DNA of 61,653 nucleotides from Vulcanisaeta sp. JCM 14467 (GCF_001316245.1 NZ_BBDM01000017.1:1-61653); one strand, 5' to 3'. Positions 20,110 through 31,546 are shown, numbered from the stretch's first letter. Made by a program: numbers and translations. Notes: generated from the sequence alone by a model not told the origin.

Positions 20110-21372
20110 ATGAGCCTTGATGAGTTCAATCCATGGTGGAGGGGTAGGGAACGTATTGATGAGGACCCTGACATAGTTAGATTGCGTAATGCCAGGGTTA
20201 GGTGGGTTCCTAGGGAGATTAATCTCGTGTCTCTGAGGCCGTTTTCGCTCAATTTCATTTATGGACCAGGCAGGTGGGTAAGACGACAATGATCAAGTTA
20301 ATTATTAAGGACCTGCTCAATGAGGTTAGGCCCGAGGCTATTTTTTTACTATAGTTGTGATTTGCTTAGTGATTATGAGGAGTTGCTTAACGTATTAAGG
20401 AGGTATCTCAGGATTAAGGAGGAGCGTGGTATCAGGACTAGTTACATATTCCTTGATGAGATCACGTACGTGAATGAATGGTTTAGGGCGATAAAGTATG
20501 GCATTGATAGGGGATTGTTTAGGGATGACGTAATCACTATAACGGGCTCCACGAGCCTATTCATAAAGGGTGATGTGGAGACATTCCCTGGAAGGAGGGG
20601 CTTCGGTACTGACGTGGTGGTTTACCCGCTTAGTTTTCAATCATACATAAAGGCCCTGAGACCTGATGTCCACGTTGAACTTGGTTGGTACGAGGAGATC
20701 AGGAACCTCTTTGAGAAGTACTTGATAACTGGTGGGTTCCCGCTATCGATCAATTCCTACTTTAGTACGGGCACAATAACCAGTGACGTCTATAAATCAT
20801 ACATTGACTGGATAATTTATGATGTGAGGAGGGCAGGTAAGGATGAGGGCTTGGTTAGGGAGATACTCTCGATACTGCTCGAGAAGGCTGGCTCTAGGGT
20901 AAGCCACAACTCGATAGCAAAGGACTTGGGTATATCCCATAGGACGGTGTCTGAGTACCTTGATTTGCTTAGTAGGATGTTCCTGATAACGGTGTTGAAC
21001 TACGTCGATGTTAATACAGGGAGTAAGGACTATAGGAAATTGATTAAGATACATTTCACTGACCCATTCATATACAGGGTGGCGTCGGTATGGACAGGCG
21101 TTAGGGTGCCCGATGAACCAATAATTGTGGAGGGTGTTGTGGCGTCGCACCTGGCTAGAACTGGTGAGGTTGGTTATACGACTATTGGTGATAGGGAGAT
21201 TGACGTGGTCTCGCTTAGGGATTTCGTTGGTTATGAGGTTAAGTACAGCAGGGGTGCTGAGCGGCTGGGCGTAAGGGCTAGTAGGATGAGGAGGGTTGTC
21301 ACGATCTCGAGGGATGTGGAGGATATTGATGTGATACCTGCCCACCTATTTTTAGCCAGCATTAACGCGTAG
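20110..21372 (+). CDS. Archaeal ATPase with DUF4143-type C-terminus (two frameshifts)
   Basis: A protein of about 415 residues from the standalone AAA/archaeal-ATPase group. The P-loop reads GP-x-QVGKTT after correcting one missing base near 20275. A second break near 20345 is an extra T in a T run, after which YYSCDLLSDYEELL continues. Walker B is SYIFLDEITYVNEWF (about 110-124), followed by a sensor-1-like ITGSTS. The C-terminal half has a winged-helix segment (NSIAKDLGISHRTVSEYLDL) and the DUF4143 restriction-endonuclease-like end GYEVKYS. Such proteins are common in archaea and may act as antitoxin-like or regulatory NTPases; function is unknown. Confidence 0.8.
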
Positions 21373-21418
21373 GTACATTCTCACGACTTCTCAAAGCCGA
21401 GTACATCAGCGAAGTTAC

Positions 21419-22985
21419 CTAGGTCGAGTAGCCCATGCCTTGATAGACTTTATGGTCTCTTAATAAATTCCTTAAGCTGTGGTCTTCTTTTATGGACGTT
21501 AAATTCATTATATATTTTCTGATTAATTGTTTCTTCTTCTCATCGCTTATATCCTCATACTTATGGTAAAGTATCGTTATAATAGCATCCCTTAATTCCT
21601 TATTTTTCTCAATAATTTTTATAATCGAGTCAGCATTAACGGCTAAATATTTACCACTTCTATAAACATTGGCAGTAATACTATATTGAGACCTCAACTT
21701 CTCGAGGATCTTCTTTGCCTCATTCTCATCATTAACTCTACATATAAGTCGAAGTCTATCAGAGGTATCCACCGTGAACTTCTTGCCAGCAAGAATAATA
21801 CTATAGTCGCCTTTTCTCCTTATTTTTAAATTTAAGGAGTTTATAAATCGTTTTATTTTTTTTCGCCGTTGCTTCTTGACGTAAAAAAGATTAAAATATT
21901 TATTAATATTGGCTCATTTACAGTGATTTCATTATATATCATTTTTAGTACTTGAATAGCATTTTGAAAAAATTCGCAATTCTGATACATTGGGTTTATT
22001 ACGTTTATGGTAATTACCTACCATAATTCTTAGCATCTTCTCCCACAAGTCTAGCTTTTGCTTCCCTGTAAGACCTGCTTCTGGGTAAATCCTGTTATTT
22101 TGTTTTTTTCTGTAATACGATATAACCGTCACCTAACACAGCAGTAAAGTAGGTAATCAATACATTATGAAACGTTAATTCAAGCTTCGGTTTTTCTTTA
22201 AATTTATAATCAAGAGATATTAAACTCCACATTAATTTTACATCTTTCTTATTTATATTAATGCGTGAGATTATTAAATAATTTTTCCCTGGAAACGCAA
22301 GTAACCATAATATTATTTGCCATAAATATACGGTATTCATGCGTGGATGGTTACTTTTCTTATCAATACTTCCATCAGTATTCATAAGACCTACTTGTAT
22401 TGACCTCCTTATTAGCTCTGAAATTAAAGGAGGTACATTAGTATTAATACCGCCAATGCCCTTTATTGTTAACATCACAATAATTTTACCATTAATCTTA
22501 TTAGCGGTTATCGTCACGTACTGGCCCACTATTGTTAAACCACTCCTTCTCCTCCTTATCTCTCCATATTCGTCTTTAACTAATTTCGTGATCTCCCCAT
22601 AGACCTTGTCTTTATACCATTGTTTGACTTTATTAGTGTAATCGATTATCCTCTCGATTGCCTCAGCAAATGCCTTAATGTTATCACTGACGTTATTATA
22701 TTTTTCAGCTAAAGACATTAAATGTTCCCTGAACTTCACTAAATCCTCAATCGTCCTATTAAACACATCATCTACTTCATCTATTCTCCTTAGTATCTTT
22801 GCTCTAACTTCTTTGAGAATTTCCATAGTTTCTTTATCAAGAGTTTGTATTAGATTTTGCTCTGAATTCATCTCACTTACATTAGGTATTGATGCATTAT
22901 TAGTATTATTTTCGCTTGATATTAATGAATTATTGGGTATCATTATTTCATCAAATTTTAAATTATTAACTAATTTATATAGCAA
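21419..22985 (-). pseudogene. Decayed PaRep2b-family gene in AT-rich DNA
   Basis: Three minus-strand pieces align in order with the intact gene at 47.9-49.5 kb. The N-terminal piece is 22985-22095, with a coiled-coil region, VYLWQIILWLL matching QLWQIIIWALL, and TYFTAVLGDGYIVL matching FIFTAVLGDGSVV. The middle piece is about 22132-21932. The C-terminal piece is about 21850-21419, with IRRKGDYSIILAGKKFTV and KKKQLIRKYIMNLTS matching the intact C-terminus. Frames change between pieces, and a middle segment of about 80-100 codons seems to be absent. The DNA is clearly more AT-rich than its surroundings. Function of the family is unknown. I call it a pseudogene because of the deletion as well as the shifts. 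Confidence 0.7.
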
Positions 22986-23242
22986 TACCGAAATCGAAAA
23001 AGAGCTTTACGGTAGATATTTCGTAAGCTGCGTAATGTATAGTCTCGAAATATTGTAATATATTCTCGTAATTAAGGGTCATTACTTAACAAGCCAAGAC
23101 CACCTTTAGATGTCACATAATCTTGAACTTAACCGAGAACTTGAGAATAAACTGAGACATGAACTCACATTTAATTATGACTATGACACTTTAATAGGGA
23201 GCACTTAAGGTTAACATGGCTAATTTATGTAGTCGTTTAACC

Positions 23243-23445
23243 ATGTAGTACGACTGCAATTACCATTATCGAGGTATTTCGATAATGAGGTAAAGGTCAT
23301 GAAGTAAATTAAGACACTGAGTAATGACGTGCTTAAGCTTAAATACCACGTGACATATATAGTCATGAATAACGAACTAAAGACAACCAAGATTAAGTAT
23401 ATGTGTAGTGAGGAAGTAAATAAGCAGAAAAATGATGCTAAATAA
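23243..23445 (+). pseudogene. Decayed PaRep2a-like gene, divergent from the PaRep2b pseudogene
   Basis: Translation from about 23275 gives DNEVKVMK, then a stop, then IKTLSNDVLKLKYHVTYIV. This aligns residue by residue with DKEVRVIKQVRVLSSDLLKPKYHATYVLV of the gene at 49520. The stop is a TAA where the intact gene has CAA (Gln). A second stop directly after the first ATG and an indel near 23270 complete the damage. The gene has the same divergent placement relative to PaRep2b as the intact pair, which is the main reason to believe it. Confidence 0.7.
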
Positions 23446-23823
23446 GACAATTTAGGTATGTTATCGATTCGTTGATGCGCTAACCATTTGCTAAGTAGCT
23501 TAAGACACTCCTTACCATATTTTCTAGCTACCTAAGTCTTTTGCGAGACTTAGTCAGTTAAGGATATTTCATTATCATAATCGTAAAATATTATTCACAA
23601 AATTTAAAATTAACCACAATATAATCTTAATACCACATCTTGAGAATCTAGATAGTTACCACCGCGCTCTCTCGCCTACTTATCCTTTATAAGCATTATC
23701 CAATAATACATAAACTATTAATCTCGACTCATTAGCTTGCCCTTACTCTTAGGTACTACGGTCAATAAAATAAATATTGATTAATCAAGGTACTAGGGAA
23801 GGGTTGCATTTCTTAAATTTAAG
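23446..23823. other. Gene-free AT-rich stretch
   Basis: No reading frame, RNA or repeat array can be supported here. Both strands are dense in stops. The stretch continues the AT-rich island holding the two PaRep2 pseudogenes and ends at the 3' end of the exported-protein gene. It may be further decayed mobile or repeat DNA. Confidence 0.5.
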
Positions 23824-25458
23824 TCAGGGAGCACATAATATAGGCACTATATATGATGTTACTCCCGTAACGTAGGTATTGGGTGGTGCATTTGTGATTG
23901 ATAATCCAACGCTAGATTGTGAGAGAGTTACCGTGGTGCTTGATTTGGGGATTACTATGATGTTCCACGTAACGTCAACCCAAATGGTTTGAAGAACCTC
24001 ATAGGCGCATGGGTATTGGGCCGTAACCACCGTATTCTCAAAATCAACCCTAAACATGGCAATGCTCGGCGATGACATGTTCCTTATAAATACGCCGGCT
24101 GGCGTTATGTCCTCGAAGGCGTTTGTGAATCCCTGATCATTAGCGCCATAGCCTATGCTGAATACCCACGTAATATTACCTACCTGCACGGCGGGCCCAT
24201 TGGGCAGGCTTATAAGCATTGATGGGTTGAGAAAACCACCAATACTTTCACCAGGGCCGGGAGGTACACCCACACCACCCAGAAGGGTTGGTGAGAACAA
24301 GTATGCCGTTAGTGAACATGTAATAGCTAAACACACTACTCATTGGTGGTGGGTTCCATGAATTGGTGCTAAAGTAGTCATTACCCTCATCACCAACTAG
24401 GGCATTTGTTACGCCATTTCTATACTGCTCATAACCGTAGTAATAATCAATAGACCCTAATTGATACAGTAAATAACCAAGGTTATTATACATGGTTGAG
24501 AGCTCGAGGTAACCTTCATATCCGAAAACATTAATTGGTAACCAATACCAAGCACTCTCATCAGGACTCACGGCATAGGCAGTATTACCAATCAATAGGC
24601 AGGTGTCCCAGTAATACGTTCCGTTATCGTCAGAGTAACCTGGTATGCCGCCGTAGGGCGGACCCTGATAGAAAATCGGCAGTATCCACACAAACGTGGC
24701 TTTATTATTTGTGTATATGCCAGGTGCAGAACTTGAGCCCCTCATAAACTCTAGATATTCGATGAAGCAAGGATCAGGATCTGCAGCATCGCTAATGCCA
24801 TTAATCGTCCCTAGACCTACATTAGGCCTTACTGCATTAAGTAGTAATTGAATGCGCTTACTTAAGTATATGGGTCCGGTCATTAATCCTCCTGTTTAAC
24901 ATGACTTGCCATGAATAGTACGGAGCCGTGAGTTTTCACTGGTATTACTGGGTAAGCCACTAAGTATGCGGGCAATCCCCTTAATGTATTATTAGTGGCC
25001 ACCGCCCAGGAATAAGCGAGGATAAACTCAGCAATACTCTCATCATTGCCACTTGCATAGATACTAACAACATCGCCCCTGGCAATGGCAATGGCTAAAT
25101 CACGAATAACTGGGCTCGTTAAGTTAATGGTTACTTTATTTCCTGGATCATTGATAATGACGCTGGGCTTAATCACCGACCAATTAATGATTACAATACT
25201 GTCATTAGGCACGTCCGTCAACTGATCCATGGTTATTAACTTAATGAATGATCCGTTGATCCCGACCTGCGTAAGTTGTTGTGCTAATGTTAACGAACCA
25301 ACTATATAAATGGGCGTGCTAATACCTGCTGATGGTTCATTGGCGGTTTGAGCTACGGTTATTAATCTCCTGCTAACATCAACATTAAAGATTAGAGTAA
25401 GTAACGACACGATTAGTATGATGGTAATTATGATGATAAATACTTTACGTAAGTTCAC
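23824..25458 (-). CDS. Exported surface protein, paralogue of the one at 7.2 kb (two frameshifts)
   Basis: Three frames, with shifts near 24890 and 24300, join into about 540 residues. A basic N-terminus and anchor (VFIIIITIILIVSLLTLIF) are followed by a domain that aligns with the 7.2-kb protein (PIYIVGSLTLAQQLT, DSIVIINWSVI). A Tyr/Trp/Gly-rich middle contains YYYGYEQYRNG, and the beta-rich C-terminus contains IWVDVTWNIIVIP. No catalytic motif was recognised. It is probably anchored outside the membrane and glycosylated. It borders the AT-rich PaRep2 island, so real decay cannot be excluded, but the residues between the breaks look well preserved. Confidence 0.6.
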
Positions 25459-25550
25459 AGGCCTAATTATAAATTATGGTTAAAAATCTAACTAACCGCG
25501 TTTTTCTTAAGGATTGATGCCTTATCTTAAGACTTAGTAATTATTAATGC

Positions 25551-27346
25551 TTATTTAGATGAACGTTTAATTTTCAAGATCTCCTTAAGCAATGTTATTT
25601 CATCCTCGTTGAGCTGATCCTTGAATTGTGTCATTAGGGTTATTGCGTGCTCCTCGGGCACATCCACGTAGAGTTCGTCACCCTCCTTAATTTGTCTACC
25701 GATCATTACATTACCCTCTATGGATATGGCGACTTCCATGCCCTTCCTAGCCTCTGGTATGTTCTTGCCCTTATCCTGTATCTGCATTATAGTCCCCACC
25801 CTCCTGCCATCACCTCTAATTAGCGGATAACCGGGCTTTATCGATCCCTCAAGCACGGCAATACCCACGATTACTGGGTTACTCCTCCTGAATACGTAGC
25901 CCGGCAATATCCTTATCTTACCGGGCCTTATGTACTTCTCGAGCTCAGCCTCTATGAGTCTCGTCTTCTGCTCCTTGTACCACTGGGTGAATTCCTCAAC
26001 GAGCCTATACAGTATCTCGTTCCTGAAGATCTTCACACCATTCTGCATTGCCTCAACCTCCACGTCATGCGGGACCTTAACATTGAACGCCAGGACAACA
26101 CCATAGAGTGGGTTCTTCTTCCTGACTATGGATGCCTCGACTACGTCTCTCCTACTCACGTTGCCAACGTCAGCCTTTCTAACGGGTATCCCCTGGCTCC
26201 TTAGGTATATCACCATGGCCTCCAGGGTACCCAACGTGTCCGCCTTAGCTACTACGCCCTCCTTATCAGTCTCTATCCTGACCTCCGAAACCTCCTCCCT
26301 AACCAACTTAATGTACTCATCAAGCGATGCTGACTGAGGAACAACAAACACGGGCGCGCCAGGGACGACTTGGTCAAGACCATCGGCAATTATCTTAACG
26401 CCAGCCGCCGCCCTGACCTCATCCATGAGCATGTACCTATCCTCAGGATCCCTCATTTCGTCAAGTGGCTTGGGCATTACGAGCATCTTAACTCTAGTGC
26501 TTACTGGGCCCTCGAGCCCCGCCGTCACTATTAAATCGCCCTTCCTAATGACTCCATCATAAAGCACAACATCAGCGGTAGCACCCCAACCCTTCTCCTC
26601 CCTAATCTCCATAACGACACCCTTACCTGGCCCATAGGTGACTCTCAACTTCTCCTTATTGAATCTCTGGCTTAATCCAGCAAGTACGACCAATAGGTCG
26701 GCTAGGCCCTCACCAGTGACGGCACTTGTTGGCACTATGGGGACCTGCGTATTGAAGTCCCTGACCCTGTCATACCTATCCGCGTCCATGCCTAGCTTAT
26801 TGAATTCCTCTATTATCCTAGCTATGGCCTCCTCGACCCTACCCTGGACATCCTCCCTCTGCTTATCGTATGAATCCAGGAACGGGGCGTTCTCATGGGG
26901 CTCCCAGCCATATATCCTGTCCAGCTTATTCGCAGCAACCACGAAGGGTATGTTCCTGGACCTAATCAGGGTTAGGCTCTCATATGTCTGCTCCTCAAAG
27001 CCCTTCGTGATGTCTATTACAAGCACGGCTAGGTCAGCCACCGAGCCGCCCCTACGCCTTAGGTTTGAGAATGCAGCGTGGCCCGGCGTATCAACCATGA
27101 GGAAGCCTTTATCCAGACCCTACCTTTAAGCCTAAACTTAGTGAGTAGTGGATCCGCCAGCCTTTCCACGGCGATCCAGGGTATGAAGGATAGGCCTATG
27201 TGCTGTGTAATCATGCCAGGCTCTCTATAGGCCACGAATGTGCCTCTAATCTTATCGAGAAGGAGCGTCTTACCGACATCCACATGCCCAACTACCACGG
27301 TGATTGGCGGCCTATAATCCACGAATGATGAATCAGCCTTACTCAT
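25551..27346 (-). CDS. infB: Translation initiation factor aIF-2/eIF5B type (frameshifted)
   Basis: This GTPase promotes ribosomal subunit joining. The G1 motif GHVDVGKT is at about residues 19-26, G3 DTPGHAAF follows, and G4 NKLDR is at about 130. Domain II and III strands are visible, and the C-terminal domain IV ends in a Lys/Arg-rich tail. One base is lost near 27115, between LKGRVWIKA and [10 protein letters not shown]. The joined length of about 598 residues is normal. As an essential gene with a single break it is strong evidence for sequence error. A TATA-like TTTTTAAAT lies about 25 bp upstream of the start at 27346. Confidence 0.93.
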
Positions 27347-27382
27347 AACTACCTAAATTGATTGTGCTGCTTGATTTAAAAA

Positions 27383-27913
27383 TCATTTTTCTTCATGATG
27401 TAGTAGTGCAGGTATTACCTTCTTTAGTAGTAGGGTTATTAGGAATAGAATGAGTATGGAAAACGATGATGAAAGCATCAACGTGAAGTAATTAGTATTG
27501 ATCCCCAATACCACCACGTACGTAGCCATTACATGACCTAACAACACGTATAGGTAATACGTGAGTATGATGGATAATGCAAGAGTGATTAGTGACACTA
27601 GGAATATGGGTATGTTCATTAACTTATTTAATAATAGAAATGTCATTAGGGAAGTAATAACCAATAATGAGAAGAATAATGCATAACTAATGCCAATGGC
27701 TACCAGGAATAACTCGAGTATTGAGTACACCTCAGCTGCAATGAGGAGGTACTGCGAATATGTAGGTCTCACGGCAGTGATCACGTATAGTGATAGAATC
27801 ATAAAAATACCGATTACGTCGAATACCTTCAATCCTAAGTCATAAGTTAATAATAGGTTAATTATCAATAAAGCCGTACCACTAATAATCACGGAAAGCC
27901 TTGACGACCTCAT
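27383..27913 (-). CDS. Polytopic membrane protein of the DUF58 cluster
   Basis: A protein of 176 residues with about five or six transmembrane helices and almost no soluble part, for example FDVIGIFMILSLYVITAV and IPIFLVSLITLALSIILTYY. No family was recognised. Its ATG lies 3 bp beyond the DUF58 gene's stop, so it is the last gene of a transglutaminase-like/DUF58 operon. It may be a membrane partner in the same envelope process, which is inference from position only. Confidence 0.55.
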   Translation of the reverse strand: MRSSRLSVIISGTALLIINLLLTYDLGLKVFDVIGIFMILSLYVITAVRPTYSQYLLIAAEVYSILELFLVAIGISYALFFSLLVITSLMTFLLLNKLMNIPIFLVSLITLALSIILTYYLYVLLGHVMATYVVVLGINTNYFTLMLSSSFSILILFLITLLLKKVIPALLHHEEK

Positions 27914-27916
27914 GAC

Positions 27917-29066
27917 CTAATCACCGAGAATTACCACATTCACATCCCTCAGGTCAATATTGGCCTTTATTAATTCATTAAGTGAATCCTTAGTTATTAA
28001 CAGCAGGGAGTTACTGCGTAAGTACTTAGCAAGGGCTTCGATATCCCCCTTGATAGGCCATGATCAGTATTTACCGGGTAAAGTAGTAGCATTATTTCAT
28101 CAGTATTCAACTCTTTTGCGTACTTCCCGAGAATTTTCAGAGCCCTATTAATCAATTCCCACCTATCCTCAAATCCCATTACCAACTCCCTAAGCCTAAG
28201 CTCTAAATTAACTAGTGATACACTTGATGTTATGTTTAACGACCTTACCAAGCCATTACCAATTAATATGAGAGAGAAGTTCATACCCCTTAAGCGGCTT
28301 AAGTACATTAACGCCTCATCAATAGGCCTCATGTCACCCATGGGCTTGAGCATCCTTGGCGTATACTCCATTATGACGAGCCTAAGTGCATTACCCGCCT
28401 CAGACCTAGCCACACTGATTAACTCATTAACCCTGGCACTAGTTATCCAATGAATATTACTGGCGGGCTCCATGAAGCTGTAATTCCTTAGGTACATGAA
28501 GTCACCCATCTTGGATTCCATGTACGTCGCATTATCCACGTAATCACCAGGCAGCCTTTGACCCATCACCTCAGGCGGCGCAACCTAGTTGGTTCTATCG
28601 GTATTTCACGCTCAATCTTAATAAAGCGGGAATTCCTAATGACCCCGAGTGGGTCGGAGACCCTAATCACAATACCCACTACCTCAGCAACACCAAGCCA
28701 CCTAACCCTTATATCAAATTGCTCCTGGGGCCCATTAATTACGATTTGGTAATCATCACCACATAATAGGTGGGGCGAGCATACTAATGATACATGGGCA
28801 GGTAATTTAAGGCGTAATGGGGATACCGCGGTAATGCTCAATACTATGCTTCTCCCCGCATGCGTTATTTCATGACTGAGCCTGAGCGTCCCCAGGACTG
28901 TACTGGTTACCAGGTCCCAGGTCAGGAAGTAGGATGTGAACACTAGGAATAAGCCAACGCCAATCAGTAATGGCGCCTCGCTCCTCGCATAAATGCCCAG
29001 GTACATTAGCAACGCTATTACTACGTAAATCACCAAGATAGCATTACCCCTAATTATGGAACTCAT
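27917..29066 (-). CDS. DUF58 membrane protein (two frameshifts)
   Basis: Two N-terminal transmembrane helices (ILVIYVVIALLMYLGIYA, and about residues 33-55) are followed by a beta-sandwich region. The DUF58 motif then appears across the first break near 28566: GDYVD...SKMGDFMYLRNY and IHWITSARVNELI, matching the family's 'G.ef..lReY..gD..R.IhWk.sAr'. A second break near 28060 leads to the true end, DLRDVNVVILGD, at 27917. The whole is about 380 residues, the normal size. DUF58 proteins usually sit with MoxR ATPases and transglutaminases and have a vWA-like fold. No MoxR gene is seen here. Confidence 0.75.
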
Positions 29067-29150
29067 TCCTCACGCCACACTAATCCTAATCATTAACCCC
29101 TTATTTACTTTTTATGAATGTATTAGGTTTAATGATAGGCATGCATGATC

Positions 29151-30473
29151 TTAGGACTTCCTGCTTAAGTAGTAATATATGTAGTACCCTATTATCCATG
29201 GAATCATGAGCAGGAAGGATGCCGATGCCGTGTAGAGCACGGTTGTTAATAACTGCGAGTAATCATGAAGCTTATAGATACTTATTGGTTCGAATGCCGT
29301 CCAACCAAAATTCGTAAATGCCTCAACCCAAATCACGGCATCACCACCTATATGATACACATAAACGCCGTTACCCAGGGGTTCCCCGACAAAACCCAGC
29401 GCGACCCTGGTTGGTATGCCCAATGACCTAAGTATTGCCATGGCCAATACCACGTAGTCTATGTAACTCCCCGTACCATTGACCAGGGTATAATCAATAG
29501 GGTACGTTGTATTAGAAATGGTGAAGCGACCATTATTCAAGTAACTCAATAACGCATTAATAACCAACACCCCACTCCCATTGAATGACACGGGTATTAA
29601 TTCCCACGATACATTGATGCCCAGCGATCCCACATAATCCCTGGCGTACAATATCTCAATACCTGTATAATTAAGGTCTTGGTCGATGTGGCATACGGTT
29701 AATTTAAAAACCGCAGCATCAATGGGTTCCTTACTCGCCAATAAATCGCCAGGTTCAAGTACATCAACCTCGGTGAATGGGACCACGTTAACCAACGTTA
29801 TGTTCGCGACCATAAACGTTAATGACCTACCAACATTGACGGTTATTGGGATTGGGATTGCCTCGATTGGCTGCGAGAAGTTCTCATAAATAACGTAAGT
29901 ATTACAGTCAGTACCAACGGCGAGGTCTATCGTTACTGGAGGATAGCTCGTAATCACTGGGATGGGATTTAACGTATTGATTAATTCATTACTAGTTGAA
30001 TTATAGCTATCGAATACGAAGTACCTCAGTAATACGGGTATGCCCGACCTAACGTATACCGTGAGGTTACTAATCGCCAAATTTGACAGGCCTGAATATG
30101 ACAATGCACCTGGCTTGTTAATCACGATCACCGGCGTGAATGAGCCTACGAATAACGTACTGTTTATTGAACCGTCGTAAAAGCCCACGTAGTCCGTACC
30201 ATTAACGAAGTCGAGAATACCCGGGAAGATTCCCTGACCCTCTATAGAGCCAGGGCCTACTAACTTAACGGATGCCCTTGGTATAACCATCACGGCATAC
30301 TTAATACCGCCCTGCTGTGTCAGTAACTCTATAATTACGCTGCTATTCGTAGTCGCCACCACAAAGTAGGGAGCACTTAGTGATAATGAGTACACCATTG
30401 ACGCACCAGACGCCGCGGGCTTAATCGCAAGCATTACCCCCAGCAAAAGCATTATTAATGCATTCATTGGCAA
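29151..30473 (-). CDS. Transglutaminase-like membrane protein with lost catalytic residues
   Basis: A protein of about 440 residues: signal or anchor at the N-terminus (ALIMLLLGVMLAI), a long extracellular beta region, a transglutaminase-like core at about 340-410, and a C-terminal helix (LLMIPWIIGYYIYYYL). The core SYIDYVVLAMAILRSLGIP is the family's 'G.C.dfA.l...lR.lGiPaR', but Tyr stands where the catalytic Cys is expected. AVIWVEAFTNFGWTAFEP matches 'HaWvEv...GW..fdp' without the His. It is probably a non-catalytic binding version. It heads the DUF58 operon and is divergent from the DUF4129-like gene. Confidence 0.7.
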   Translation of the reverse strand: MPMNALIMLLLGVMLAIKPAASGASMVYSLSLSAPYFVVATTNSSVIIELLTQQGGIKYAVMVIPRASVKLVGPGSIEGQGIFPGILDFVNGTDYVGFYDGSINSTLFVGSFTPVIVINKPGALSYSGLSNLAISNLTVYVRSGIPVLLRYFVFDSYNSTSNELINTLNPIPVITSYPPVTIDLAVGTDCNTYVIYENFSQPIEAIPIPITVNVGRSLTFMVANITLVNVVPFTEVDVLEPGDLLASKEPIDAAVFKLTVCHIDQDLNYTGIEILYARDYVGSLGINVSWELIPVSFNGSGVLVINALLSYLNNGRFTISNTTYPIDYTLVNGTGSYIDYVVLAMAILRSLGIPTRVALGFVGEPLGNGVYVYHIGGDAVIWVEAFTNFGWTAFEPISIYKLHDYSQLLTTVLYTASASFLLMIPWIIGYYIYYYLSRKS

Positions 30474-30503
30474 TTGCCTTAATGAACCTTAAAAAAATTC
30501 TTT

Positions 30504-31313
30504 TTGCACTCCCTAATCCTTATTGTACTAACTGTAGTACTTATCGAGTTATTAGTAAATACGCCGGGTATCGTAGCGACGATGCGATTGAATTACCTAT
30601 ACAGCGGTAGTTATGAACCTATATCGTGGCCCATAATCAACGTGACACTCACGGTAAATGGGTCATTAATTAATGGCATAGTGATAGTGGTCTCCCCAAG
30701 CACTGAGTCAATAAATGAGGCATTCACTGGATTACTCGTCCTACCCAATAATACCTCCTACGTAATTACGGGCTTCCTGGGGAGCTCGTCGATTTACGTA
30801 ATTAGTATTGAGAGGATGTCCGACCAAAGCCTAATCAATACCCAATACGGTTACAGTCAATACTACACAGCAGGCAGGGGAGGCATTATTAAAAGAGCTC
30901 TAGGTGGCTTGGGTAGCTCGACCAATGGCTCATCAGTAGGTAATTTAAGTAGGGAGGTGGGCACAAGGATCATCAGTAAACACGGGGTTATTCAAAGCAT
31001 TAATTATCCACTAATAGTAATTACGGCTATGATCATTATTATGTCGGCATCATTTATGGCAATGCACATGAGGAGCAGCATGAAGTACCCTGAATGCCTT
31101 GAATATGGCATTACGAAGATCGTGCAAAGAATGAAGATAAGCGATCCAGGGCTAACACCCAGGGAGTTAGGTAATTACATAATTGACCGCATACACGATA
31201 AGCAGACGGTTGAGGAAATGATAAGGCTATTCGAGGAGGGCATGTACGGCAGGAAGAAGATTGATTGCAGGAGATTTATGACGCTCATCAGGAGGGTTCT
31301 TAAGAGGATTTGA
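30504..31313 (+). CDS. DUF4129-like membrane protein
   Basis: A protein of about 269 residues: an N-terminal transmembrane segment, an extracellular region of about 150 residues, and a second helix (PLIVITAMIIIMSASFMAM). The cytosolic C-terminal domain contains GLTPRELGNYI and ends LFEEGMYGRKKIDCRRFM. This end matches the 'tprEl...ly...rYg' pattern of DUF4129 domains, which are often attached to or next to transglutaminases. It faces the transglutaminase-like gene head to head with a 30-bp gap, so they likely form one envelope unit. Confidence 0.5.
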   Translation: MHSLILIVLTVVLIELLVNTPGIVATMRLNYLYSGSYEPISWPIINVTLTVNGSLINGIVIVVSPSTESINEAFTGLLVLPNNTSYVITGFLGSSSIYVISIERMSDQSLINTQYGYSQYYTAGRGGIIKRALGGLGSSTNGSSVGNLSREVGTRIISKHGVIQSINYPLIVITAMIIIMSASFMAMHMRSSMKYPECLEYGITKIVQRMKISDPGLTPRELGNYIIDRIHDKQTVEEMIRLFEEGMYGRKKIDCRRFMTLIRRVLKRI

Positions 31314-31321
31314 TTGCATAA

Positions 31322-31333
31322 ACTTTAAAAATT
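31322..31333 (+). promoter_or_regulatory. TATA box of rpl24e
   Basis: The element ctttaaaaatta is centred about 27 bp upstream of the L24e ATG, which fits a leaderless archaeal transcript. Confidence 0.5.
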
Positions 31334-31354
31334 ACTATTGAGAACGAACGCCGT

Positions 31355-31546
31355 ATGCGAATTTATACATGCAGTTTTTGCGGGAGGCCGATACCGCCGG
31401 GCACTGGGATAATGTACGTTAAGGCAGACGGCACAGTACTCAGGTTCTGCAGCCGTAAGTGCTTCGTGAGCGCCATCAAGTATAACCGCGACCCAAGGAA
31501 ACTGACCTGGATTAGGAAGATGAAGAAGGTAAAGAAGGCCCCTTGA
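31355..31546 (+). CDS. rpl24e: Large-subunit ribosomal protein L24e
   Basis: A 63-residue archaeal ribosomal protein. The zinc-binding residues are visible as [13 protein letters not shown] near the N-terminus and FCSRKCF in the middle. The C-terminus is basic ([10 protein letters not shown]), for rRNA contact. Length and motifs match L24e throughout. It stands alone behind its own TATA box and is convergent with an exported-protein gene. Confidence 0.95.
   Translation: MRIYTCSFCGRPIPPGTGIMYVKADGTVLRFCSRKCFVSAIKYNRDPRKLTWIRKMKKVKKAP

Noticed and set aside
20335..20350. Programmed frameshift at the T run in the ATPase gene
   Set aside because: About 25 unrelated genes have similar one-base breaks, so a sequence error is the simpler explanation.
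23220..23450. Minus-strand ORF of 76 codons
   Set aside because: It is the antisense shadow of the decayed PaRep2a-like gene on the plus strand, which aligns with a real family.
28566..28569. Two separate overlapping genes at the DUF58 locus
   Set aside because: The two parts together make one normal-length DUF58 protein, with the family motif continuing directly across the junction.
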